A stretch of DNA of 64,000 nucleotides from Podocnemis expansa. Lineage: Eukaryota; Chordata; Testudines; Podocnemididae. Within the stretch, counting starts at the first letter, position 1, and every line of letters begins with the position of its first letter. Positions 35,005 through 44,902 of this stretch are shown here, in pieces. The DNA lies in the NCBI GenBank assembly GCA_007922195.1, contig ML681992.1:124001-188000 (forward strand), given 5' to 3'. The translations under genes were made by a program, and so were the position numbers. Below the pieces are notes generated by a model. It was not told the origin of the DNA and did no database searches. It saw only the letters and a program-made list of their open reading frames with translations.

Positions 35005-36160
35005 GACATCCCATTGTTCCATGAGCTGTACAGACACATAGGAAGACACAGTCTTTGCCCTGAAAGAGCTTACAAATTAAGAACTTAGTCTTCTGAACAT
35101 TTATGAGCATAAACAGTCCTACTAAGTATAATGGGACTGTTCATCTGAAGGCTAAAAAAAGGGATGCAGTCAAATATATAAACACATACATGCCCCCCCC
35201 CACATGCATACACACACACTTTTCTCATTATTTCTGTTACTTTGAATTAATAAAATAAATGCCTACTATTCCCTGTTGCCCCTAATTTCTTGCAGGCCTT
35301 TAGAAGAGGTTAGTCTTGGTGTGGAAGGAAAAGTAGTAGTTGCTGCTCAGGGTTGGGTGGTTGCTGTGAATAGTTTCTGAAATACATCATTTAAAAAAAA
35401 TTCTAAAAACTGTGAAACAGTCTCACTAGCTCCTCCTCATTAAAAATTGAAGTACAGGATGTCTGCATTAAAAACTAACCCCAGAACAACTGAGAAAGTA
35501 ATAGAACAGTGTCAGACAGCCATCTGCTCTTCCAAGGCTCAAAGAGTTAGACCTGTTAACCCTGATCTAGCTTTTTTAATTTAACTCTCTGATGTCAGTT
35601 AAAAGTGCTTACACATACAACATCAAGCCATTTTGTATAAATCTGTATTAATACTCTTATAACCACCCAGCATTCAGAATCCAGGATTAAGGTTTTAAAC
35701 CAGATGAAATACACATTGGGGTCCCCCACAAGTGTTCTTTCTATAATGTAAAATTGAAAGACCAAAGACAAGATAGCTATGAAGAATCTGCTAAAGCACT
35801 GTTCATCTAGCTCAGGCAATGAGAAAAACAACAATTTCCTTCCCCTGACAAAACAAAACAAAACCAACAGCAACAAACACAAACAAGGCAAGAAATGAAA
35901 GAGTTATGTCTTCTCAATAAGATTTATTTTTTTTAAATTTCATTCCAATCACAATTTGAAATATAATATTCTAATGTATTTAGCATTATGCCTGCTGTTG
36001 ATACTTTTCTACAAGGTACATTATTTCTGAAACCTACAAATGGTTGAAAGAGGACACATTATTGTATGGTGATAAATACTGAAAAAATGCTTTAATGTTA
36101 ATCTGATCTGTTGGCTGTTTATAATACATAAATAATAAAAAGCTTTCTGCTTCTATCATG
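35005..36160. other. No recognisable gene
   Basis: AT-rich DNA with short CA-rich and A-rich tracts (35195-35220, 35850-35890). Confidence 0.5.
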
Positions 36161-36164
36161 ATTT

Positions 36165-36310
36165 TCAGACATAGATCTCAAAGTGTTTCGCAAACTTGGG
36201 TAAAAATTGTTCTCTCAGTTTTACAAAGGGGGTAAAGAAAGCACAGAAACATTAGGTGACTGGCCCAAAGCCAGTGATCAAATATACTGAACAGAATTCA
36301 GGGTTCAGGG
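36165..36310 (-). repeat. MIR-like SINE fragment, minus strand
   Basis: The sequence CTCAAAGTGTTTCGCAAAC, CTCTCAGTTTTACAAAGGGG and GTGACTGGCCCAAAGCCAGT resembles the reverse complement of ancient MIR-type SINE cores as found in reptiles. Confidence 0.55.
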
Positions 36311-36470
36311 TTCTCAAAAATGAGTGAAGTATGGCCAGTATAACCACTCACATTACTGCTATGATATAGACAAATAAACAACAATATGACTGTCCACCTT
36401 GTTACTCTGTTAATTCCCTTATCATTTGAAAATATTGCAGTTGACTCTCTGTAGTATATGAAAGGTTATT

Positions 36471-36630
36471 TCTTCTTCGAGCGCTGCTCGGATGCATTCA
36501 GTAAAAGGTGTCTCCGTGCCAGAGCACCAGATTGGTCAGAAAAAAACTCGTCCTAGCTTGTCAGGAGAGGATAGGCAGCCTCCGCCCCTCATGCCACCAC
36601 GTGGCTATATAAACAGACCTCTCCTCAATT
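36471..36630 (+). repeat. DIRS copy D left terminal repeat
   Basis: TCTTCTTCGAGCGCTGCTCG at the edge is complemented near 40880 in this copy's internal complementary region. CTAGCTTGTCAGGAGAGGAT, and GGCTATATAAAC near 36603, are mirrored in the right repeat at about 41020-41090. TATATAA may act as a TATA box for the element transcript. Confidence 0.78.
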
Positions 36631-36794
36631 TCATTTCTTCCACCTTGCGTGTCAGAACTGGAACGTCTGCTCCTTGCGAACCGCAAGCAGCCTGTCCCTT
36701 TTTCTTCAACTCACTGTCCAGCTGGGAGCATCTCTTTGTGGATTTAACTCCACTACAAGAGTTCCCACTACCGGACTGGAACATCGCGTTGACG

Positions 36795-38530
36795 ATGCCG
36801 GGGTTTAAACCCTGCACCAAGTGCAGCAAGGCCTTCCCCCAGGATAACCCCCATGGGGAGTGCCTTAAGTGCCTGGACAAAGACTACATGATCTCAGCTT
36901 GTTCTATTTGTCTCTCCTTTAAACCCAGAATGATCAAGGAGAGGGAACAGCGACGCCACGCACTAGCCTCAGAGGAGGCCTGGCACCCTTCACCCGAGGC
37001 TTCGGGTTCACGCTCGGCACTGAGACCCAGCTCGGCACCAGAGCCCACGTGACACCACACCACCGGTAGCCACTGCTGCCGCCGCCACCGCCGCCACCGC
37101 TGCTGCACAACGTTGGTGCCAACTCCGGCACCCCAGTACCTACCCAGCACCCCGGCGCTGCTCGAGGTTGCCCTTAGATAGCCCAGTACCGACGGTACCG
37201 GGATCTCCTTGGCACTGCTCCATATCATCTCCAGCACCGACAGCCCAGTACAGCCTGGCCTCGCCGGTGCCAAGCTCACCCTGGCATGGGCCAATTTCAC
37301 CCTCGGCACTGCAGGCCCGCCATAGCCTGTGCCGCAGGAGTGTGAGTCCTCCCATCCAGGCAGTCCTCCCTCCCCAGGCGAGGACTTGCCACCAGACCAA
37401 AAAGAGTCACTCCTTGTCCCGTCCACCCCGGAAGCGGTGGAGGCAGCACAAGCCCTCCTGCTACTCCCAGCACCCCCTGCCAAACTCCCAACCAGAAGGG
37501 GCAAACCAGCCTTCATATTGACGGCCTAGGTCCACCCAGTGTGTTCACCCTCACCACACAGCCCCCCATCATCCACTCCAGTGGGGGCTGGCAGCACCCC
37601 ACCGTCGCCAGTACCAGCCCAGGTGTCTCGGTCCCCTTCCCCTGCTTCCAGCCTGGAGGAAGGACCTTCCAGGGGTTCCAAACGGCCTCAGTGCCGCACA
37701 TTGGCTCCATCACCCTTCCAATTTAGGCCGCAGGAATGGTCCACCCAAGGAACTCCCTCCCCACCATGGTGAGCTCCCGGTACCACTCTCTCTCCGGCAC
37801 CAGGGTCTTACACGGGAAACCTGTTGGTGCATTTTGATTTGTTGCACCGGGCTACGGCCCATTTAGGCATGGAGGCGCACCCCTTGAGCTTCCCTCCCCG
37901 ATACCCTCTTCAGGCCAGCCTTTGCCTCAACGGCCCCCTTAGCAATCCCGTCCCACCCGAGCATATGGGACCTCGCACACTCCCAGTGGCAGAGTCCAAG
38001 TTCCATTCCCCTGGTTTCAGATATGAAGAGCATAAAGTATCAGGTGTCCGAGTCAGACTACCTCTCCCTTGTTGGCCACCCAGTTCCCCTGAGGGATGTG
38101 GTCCAGATGGAGATGGGCCCCGGGGAGCCCCCCAGTGACCCCCTTCCATCCTCCAGGGAAACCAGGGAACTGGACCTGCTAGGCCGTAAAGTCTACTCCT
38201 CATCAGCCTTCCAACTATGAGTGGCAAACAGCCAGGCCATAACCAGCAGGTACTTGCTGGATGTGTGGGAGTCACTTGGAAAAATTTAGAAGCCTGCTCC
38301 CACCTGACACTAAAGAGGAGTATGATGCCTTTCTGGAGGAAGGCAACCTAATCTCCCAAGATCTCCTCCTTTCGGCACTTGATGTGGTGGACACAGCTGC
38401 TCGCACCATGGCTTTGGCTGTTACAATCTGCAAGGTGGCATGGCTTAGGGAAGCTAGAGCACCCACTAATGCACAGCAGGCGGTCCTTGACCTGTCCTTC
38501 GAGGGGGACGTTTTGTTTCCCCGTGAAACC
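36795..38530 (+). pseudogene. DIRS copy D gag
   Basis: Starts at ATG 36795 with MPGFKPCTKCSKAFPQDNPH and CLKCL, the Cys/His pattern of copies B and C. The first part is open to a stop at 37050. A long proline/serine-rich region follows with many short repeats of CAGTACC/CGGCACC type and frame changes. Homology resumes at about 38080-38220 (RELDLLGRKVYSSSAFQL then a stop) and at 38285-38530 (LLLSALDVVDTAARTMALAV, about 38363; LDLSFEGDVLF, about 38489). The PFEGPDLF segment of the other copies is SFEGDVLF here. After it no Q-rich tail is seen, so gag ends abruptly where the unknown core begins. CpG-rich composition suggests a fairly young insertion. Confidence 0.75.
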
Positions 38531-38539
38531 CTCTCGATG

Positions 38540-40790
38540 GTGGGCACCGCCCAAGATCCTCGGGGTGAGGCCAAGTACTTTGGCCTGCTTCCCCACAGAC
38601 CCACCCTCCCCGGCTTAGTTTCCCTCCCCTCCACCAAATTCCCCATCTTCTCCCAGAAGGGGACCACAGGGGAGTTTCCTTCACCGCTTTATCTGCTGCA
38701 AAGGCTGGGTCTTTGCCCCTTCTCCTGCAGGGAGGGGCTCACTCTACCCACCACCACCCCACTTCAAACCTTGGGCATAGAGGAGTCAGGGTATCAGCAT
38801 CACATCATTCCCCTTGAAAGGAATCAGGATTTGGTGGGAACCATTCCCCCATTTTTCCCATTCGCTACTACACTAGCAGACCTCGGATCTGGGACGACAT
38901 GGCCCCGACAATATAATGATGCCCCTCCCTGCATCGACGGTACCCGAGTACCATGGTCTACCCCCCATATAACTTAAGGAGCGACTCCTCCAAAGACGCA
39001 TGGAAGACCGCCCCTTTTCACTCTCCCCTCTTCCTCAGTCTGCCTTCCAATCGCGGTCGTCAACTCCCCTTACGCTCTCGTTCATAAGCATGGGCCTGGT
39101 GTATCTTCCTTGAACCCCATACAGGGAACCTAGGAGAGGACACCTAGTTGCATCTCTAAATCGGGAATAGTGAGGGGTCACCCTATCGGGCCTTCTCCCA
39201 TCAGCGCCCTCCTCCGCGTCACCAGCCGTTATACTGGGCAGGAGACCACGCGTAGACAGAAGGGGACTTCTCAAGGGGGCGTGTATCTGTTTTTTCTCCC
39301 TTTCGGTCTTGTACCCTGGCAGGGCACGCCGCCCCCGCCCCCGCCCTCTGGTTTCTTGGGGCCTTCCCACTACGCCTGATTGCAGACCTATAACTCTACT
39401 GCTGGGTTTACCCCCATGTGAGTCGGTGGCGCTCCACAGTACTGCTGTTCCTCCTCAACTCTTGAGGATCCGTTTTTTTCCATACACTGCCTGTCCACTG
39501 GTGTGATACGCAGAGGGAATCAAGCTAGAGCCCTTTTCTGCAATATCCAGGAGTTTGGGGATCGTACTTCCCCAATTTGCCTTCGACTTCCCGCTGAGGG
39601 GAAAATACTTCGTTCGGTCCTCTAACCCCAGAGTACCCTTGAAATACTGCGGTTGCCACCCTGTGGTGAATTCACTTTCTAGTTGGGAGGAAAGGAACCT
39701 TCCCCGGCATCGGGGTTCTCAGGATATCCCTATATTAAGAAGTTTTCCTTGGCACCCTCACTGGTGCGGCAGAGCGGCGGCATTATCCCTCCGGGAAATA
39801 CTATAGGTGCTTGAGACCATGACCTTACACGGTACTTCTACGAAACCTATTGGTCCATGTTGGGGTCCCCAGATGATAGCTGGTGCTATGCCCAATCCTT
39901 CTTTTCCCTCTCTCACGCTCTCGTGAGGGCTCTCGTGATGTGAAACCCTGTGAGATTGTAGGCTGAGCGAGCCCTTCCCGTGCGTTCCCATGCTACTGCA
40001 AGACTTATAAGGACTAACTCAATAGCACTGCCTCAGGCCACCTTGTCTTTCAGTGGCTCTTACGCCCTGGAGCCTCTCTCCTGCGAGAACCTGGCCCTTA
40101 GTTCTGTTTCAGCTGAAAATGTGCGCTTCGCACTACCTGGTTTATAGCTAGCATACCGTAGGCCCTCTGCTCTGATCAGCTGACCTCTCTATGCAACTAC
40201 TTAGTGCCTGGTGGGTCTCCTCAGTCATTCTCGAACCCCACCCTACAACCCTGTATCCTCACCCACTCTTGCTTCAACCAGACTCGGCTGCATCTGGTCA
40301 CGATCTGATCAAGGGATAAGGTTATTCTCCTATGGCTCCTGCGTACCCAGTAGTCACCAGATCAGTCCATAACTCTGTTGTCCAGCAAAGCCTTAGAGTG
40401 ATCAGTTCAGGGAGTAATCTCCACCCTTCTTCATTCTCGTGCAAGACATGGCTAATATAGGTAACCCCGCACTTGTTGGCATCCAGCGTTCTCCCAGGAG
40501 AACACGCTGCAAAGCCCATTGCTAGACATTATATTCTGTCCATCATACTTCACGTTTCCACCTATTTGGAGCATCTAATGCAACCCTCTATGTTCAGGTT
40601 GCATCCTTTATTCCCAGTATAGTGACCTCAATCCGACCTGCTTATGTTCATATGTCTTGGCAGGTTCGGTCCTGCCCCTGTCCTGGGTTGGCCCTCAGTT
40701 CTTGATTCTTCTGGGCCACGTCAAGGCCTCTTCGCCTCTTGACTCCAGCTAGCATCTTGTTGCGGGGCTCATCCCACATGAGGCATGTTG
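38540..40790 (+). other. Unexplained core of DIRS copy D
   Basis: About 2.2 kb of moderately GC-rich, CpG-containing, pyrimidine-rich sequence. No RT (DLKDAYF, YLDD), RNase H or recombinase (HSTRA, THY) motif is visible in any frame, and no other family is recognised. The longest frame continues from gag to a stop at 38975-38977 (ends STPHIT); its sequence beyond 38540 matches nothing I know. From about 38980 on, frames are short on both strands. Homology with the other copies resumes near 40790 (CACCCACCATCC against CTTCCCACTATCC at 3348). It could be a captured host segment, an unrelated insertion, or a severely diverged pol. Confidence 0.5.
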
Positions 40791-40834
40791 CTGTGCTGAA
40801 GGTGGAAGACCCAGCTCCACCCACCATCCATCAG

Positions 40835-41189
40835 AATGGCTAGTAGTTACCTATTACTGAATGCATCCAAGCAGCGCTCGAAGAACGGTGTGTTACTCAC
40901 CAGTAACCATCCTTCTTCAAGATGGGCTGCTCAGATCCATTCAGGTCCCTCCCCTCTGTCCCCGCATCTGGAGTTGGCGACTCTAAGGAACTGAAGAAGG
41001 GTAGGGAGGCAGCCATATATATAGCCACGGGGTGGCACAAGGGGTGGAGGCTGCCTACCCTTTCCTGACAGGCTAGGACAAGTTTTTTTTCCAACCAATC
41101 CGGCGCTCCAGCACGGACACACCTATTACTGAATGGATCCGAGCAGCCCATCTCAAAGAAGCATGGTTACTGGTGAGTAACCCACCGTT
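40835..41189 (+). repeat. DIRS copy D internal complementary region and right terminal repeat
   Basis: 40840-40945 joins the complement of the left end (ACTGAATGCATCCAAGCAGC, then GCTCGAAGAACGG) to that of the right end (GTTACTCACCAGTAACC ... GGGCTGCTCAGATCCATTCA). The right repeat follows from about 41005 to 41189, ending GGTGAGTAACCCACCGTT. Confidence 0.8.
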
Positions 41190-41829
41190 ATGAGATTATA
41201 GTCATGTTTAAGAGATGGATGTTACAGAAGCACATAATTTAGAAGGGATCCTATCTGGTATGATGTTTGCTTCATTAACATACAGAGTGCAGAACTGATT
41301 GTCTAATTGTGATTAAGAATACCTCAATACCAACTGTCAAGGGGATTAGAAGAATATCCTGATTCTGATATGGGCATTCTGAATCACCAGGGAACATTTA
41401 TGGAGGTCTTAAATGAAAGTTGTGGTTACAATTTAAAGCTACTGAAGAGTTTATATGTATATTGCAAATATTTTCTTAAAGGCTGTACCAAGGCATGAGT
41501 CACCAGCTGAGGTAAAGAAAGAGATTCTCCAAAACACAAGAAATGTTTATTCACCTCAATCAGGATGTAAATTAAGCATTGTAAGATGAAACAATGGATG
41601 GTCATTTACAGATGATGTCAAAAAAGCAGATGTGAAATTAACAGAAAAGCAGCAGATAGGAAAAACGAGGTTGTCCTCTTTCTGATTACAGTCAATGAAC
41701 TTTGGGGGTATATCTAGGATGCAGAAAAGATATGCCCACATCCTGCATGCAGCAAGTAAACGGTAGGTGTACACAGCCAAACTTGTTTCAAAATCTGCAA
41801 AAGATTCTTCAAGATAATCTTTAGACAGA
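41190..41829. other. No recognisable gene
   Basis: AT-rich DNA. No repeats were recognised. Confidence 0.5.
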
Positions 41830-42745
41830 AGGATAACCTATAAACTATGGTGAGGGTGATATGTTTTTTATTTGGACCAAGTTGTATTGTTGAGAGTGAC
41901 AAGTAACTACACAGAGCTCTTTCTCAGATCTAGGAAAGGTATTCATAGTGTCAGAGCAAAATATAAGACTGTACAAATGGTTTAGCATAAGTAACTGGCA
42001 CATATGCTAAGGGACATTCAAGGTAAGGTGGCCAATTAGCATCCCTGTAGTCATAGAACACAAAGGGGTTACAGGGTTACATAGAAGGGTTAGTGAATTA
42101 CAGACAGGGCCATCCTTAAGGGGGGAGAGAGGGGTGATCACCCAAGGCCCCGTCGTTCCCTGGGCCATGCACTGTCCTGCCATAAGCAGGGCAGCGTGGG
42201 GCCCACACCACTGCCCCGCTCCATGGCCATATGTCCTCTGCCCCCTCCTAACTGCCTTTGGCGAAGAGCCGAAGGCAGGGGGGCAGAGCCAGCCTCTGCT
42301 CCAGGCCGGCTTATCCTGCCCCCATGGCAGGGAACAGCCAGTCCAGGGATGAAGCAGGCCACCCCAGGGTCTAGGCTTTGCTCTCTCACCACTCCCCTGG
42401 GCCAGTTGTTCCGCCCTGCTCACCGGGAGGGCTGGCCCAGAGGCAGGGCAGGAGAGGAGAGCCCAGTCCCTGGACTGGCCCACTCGTCCCCTGGCTCAGG
42501 GGCGGGGTGGGAGTGTAGGGCTGGCCTGCACACCCCAGCTCGGGGGAGGAGGGGCATGGGGCCCCACACAGGTTGATTGGCCCCAGCCGCCCCCACACCC
42601 GGGGATAGCCCTGTTTACAGATTGTTGTAGTAAGCCTAACTAAGACCACAATTTTTAGTGTCTAGCAAAGTTACGAATTTAAGCCTCTGGGCCCAAATTT
42701 TGAAAGTATTACACAGGTTTCCTTTGAGCATGAGAACTGATGAGC
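41830..42745. repeat. Dispersed reptile retroelement, split by a hAT insertion
   Basis: 41850-42100 (TTTTTTATTTGGACCAAGTTG, ACACAGAGCTCTTTCTCAGA, AAGGGACATTCAAGGT) and 42622-42745 (TTGTTGTAGTAAGCC, TTAGTGTCTAGCAAAGTTAC, GGTTTCCTTTGAGCATGAGA) read as one continuous copy of a repeat I recall as common in turtles and related to Penelope-like elements. The family name is from memory and uncertain; the split by the hAT element at 42105 is well supported. Confidence 0.5.
42105..42613. mobile_element. GC-rich hAT-type element
   Basis: The ends are CAGGGCCATCCTTAAG at the left and GGGGATAGCCCTG at the right. The 8-bp duplication is ATTACAGA (42097-42104) and TTTACAGA (42614-42621), one mismatch. The 509-bp body is GC-rich and different from the pair at 12883 and 30878. 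Open frames on both strands show no domain. Confidence 0.8.
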
Positions 42746-43872
42746 ACTAACTGCCCGATGACAACTATGCAGGTGAAACCAGGCAAATCACTACATGCTG
42801 GAGTGAACTCAGAGGAAAATGGTAAAAGGCAAAAAACACCCTATCATCCAGGGGTTAAGACTTTACACAAAGCGTTCCCTCTCTATCTGACCTATCAGTC
42901 CTCCAAGAAAGAAAGAAAAAAAAGAGAAAATACAGGCATGGCCAGAGAACTCTTATGAGTTGAATATTCATCCTTTATTAGCAAGCAGTCCCTTGGGATT
43001 GTTAACAGCTGCTAGTATCAGGTAGAAAAATCAGGGAGTCAAATTTGTTCCCTGACACCTTTCCCCACCCCACTACTCTGTCAAGTAAAAACTCACAGCA
43101 GCAGCAGTTCTTACATAGCATGCAAGCTTTAGTGACATGCAGAGAATATTTCATATTCACAGTTCCATCAACACTGACTGAAAGTGAAACAGGGGCACTA
43201 TAGGAACATTATTAACATCTGTATCACACTGTCCAATGTGGGTTACATACTGGATAATAATCAGGTTCAAAACTGATGAAGCCTAATCAAATTGTAAAAA
43301 CTAGAAAAATAATAAATTAATTCTGACAAACTTTCTAGTCATGTAGCATGCAGTTTCTAGTACTATGCAGTTAGATGTATGTCTGTAAAGATATGGGCAA
43401 TTTTTTCCCCTCATAATCTTGCTAGTCAGAAAAAAATACATTATCAGAATTTAATGTGCTGTACAATTTTTTTGAGAATAACCCTTTAAGCTGTCAGTCT
43501 TTTTGCCAGTGCTACTGTGCAATAGCATTAACCAACAAGAGCATGGACTGATTTCAAGCCCAGGTGCTGAGTAATTTGAAATGCATGAGCTCCTTGTTGA
43601 GAAACAATCATTCCCACTGAGGCTCTTATTGTCCTCATCACTTCATGAACTGTGCACGCGGTGAATGTGCATTTACTTGGGTTGCTGCTAACGTTCAACA
43701 TGCAAATTTCAAGAGAGAACATTTCTATCTCATCCTTTCTTCACAGAATTCTCTCCTTATAAAAAAACAGAGTACTCTATGTCAGAGCTGCTCTGGAGCA
43801 GATATAGCAGCACCAGTAAACAATAGCTAGACAACAGCATTCGACCAACAGGGTGACTGTGCCCTGGTATTC
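42746..43872. other. No recognisable gene
   Basis: Mostly AT-rich. Short frames only. Confidence 0.5.
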
Positions 43873-43875
43873 TAT

Positions 43876-44250
43876 GGCTATGTCCAGATGTAGATGGTTA
43901 TTTCGAGTTGTTATTTTGAAATGAGTTATTTCAAAATAAAATCCTTATTTTGAAATAACTCAAATCAAAATACAAAAATATTAACTCGAAATAAGGGAAA
44001 TCCTTCAAGTGAAATAGCATGCCCTGTGTGTGGACATGCTATTTTGCTTCAGGAGAGGAGCAGCATGGGAGGTGTGGCAACATGGCCCTGCCAGGGGGCC
44101 ATGTTGCCAACCAATCCCCTACTTCGCTCTCACCTGGAGAGCCCGGCAGGGGAAAACTGCCCCCAGGGCAGCGATCCCCTGCCCTGACTCCCCTGCTGCT
44201 GTTGAGTTCCCCCGGCCTCTCACAGGCTCTCCAGCCTCTGGTCAATTTCA
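43876..44250. mobile_element. Truncated Harbinger-type element
   Basis: The left end is GGCTATGTCCAGATG at 43876, followed by TTATTTCAAAATAA palindromes and the subterminal hairpin GAAATAGCATGCCC ... GGACATGCTATTTTGC. Then comes AGGAGAGGAGCAGCATGGGA and CATGTTGCCAACCAATC, the complement of the transposase-side interior of the 3-kb element (about 55430-55495). No matching right end is present, so the copy is truncated near 44150-44250. Confidence 0.65.
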
Positions 44251-44386
44251 CAGAAACCAACAATATTGAAAAATACATCTTTTTAAGTATATTGGAAATT
44301 ACATTTAAAACTCATTGCAATTAGTGATTTCCTAAAATTCACATTATAGTTACTTTCTTTTCCCTAGGCCATTATATGCTGTATAT

Positions 44387-44594
44387 AGGGGTGGCCAAAC
44401 TGTGGTTCAGGGGCTGGACACAACTCTTTTACAGTCAAAGTATGGCTTGCTGAGCTCTCTATACCCCACCCACAGCCTGGGGTAAGGAAACTCAGAGCTT
44501 CTGCCCTGCAGCAGGTTGTGGGACTAGAGAATACTGCCAGTGAGGAAGTGGGAGTCTCCATGGGGGAAGGGGTTAGTAGGTTTGGACACCCGCA
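44387..44594. mobile_element. hAT-type element, short
   Basis: The left end is AGGGGTGGCCAAACTGTGG and the right end GGTTTGGACACCCGCA, a partial inverted pair. The possible 8-bp duplication is CTGTATAT (44379-44386) and CTGTATGC (44595-44602). It is related to the element at 58323-58891. Confidence 0.6.
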
Positions 44595-44782
44595 CTGTAT
44601 GCCTTACAAATTATTACTCGAAAGTTATCATGGATCGGTTGTTAGTGAGACATTTTTATATTGATGCAAAACAACCATTTTTGACAGCACAGACTTTGTA
44701 CATATACCTATGAATATAAAAAGGTTGCAATCACTCACCTTCTAAAGTAAATCATGAACACATCGCTTTGCAGTATATACAC

Positions 44783-44900
44783 TGGGTTAACTGAGGTACA
44801 AGTGTTTAAACAAGATCATATCAGGAAGTCAGTGGCAAAGCCAGGAATAAAATTCAGGAGTCCAGACTCCCTGCTCTAACCACTACACAACAGACTTCCT
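44783..44900 (-). repeat. MIR-like SINE, minus strand
   Basis: The sequence TGGGTTAACTGAGGTACAAG, CAGTGGCAAAGCCAGGAATA and CCCTGCTCTAACCACTACAC is the reverse complement of a MIR-type element including its tRNA-derived head. Confidence 0.7.
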
Positions 44901-44902
44901 TC

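Larger units (their letters stand above)
36471..41189 (+). mobile_element. DIRS-type element, copy D, with non-DIRS-like core
   Basis: A left terminal repeat (36471-36630), gag (36795-38530), and a right internal complementary region plus terminal repeat (40835-41189) are all recognisable, and the two ends are inverted copies. Between 38540 and about 40790 I find no RT, RNase H or recombinase motif, although all are easy to see in copies A to C. The ends also form a separate subfamily: ATTACTGAATGGATCCGAGCAGC replaces the GTAACTGAATGTATGTGA type of the others. It may be a non-autonomous derivative mobilised by full copies. Confidence 0.75.

Noticed and set aside
36884..37516. 210-codon open frame on the minus strand
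   Set aside because: It is antisense to the proline/serine-rich part of DIRS copy D gag.
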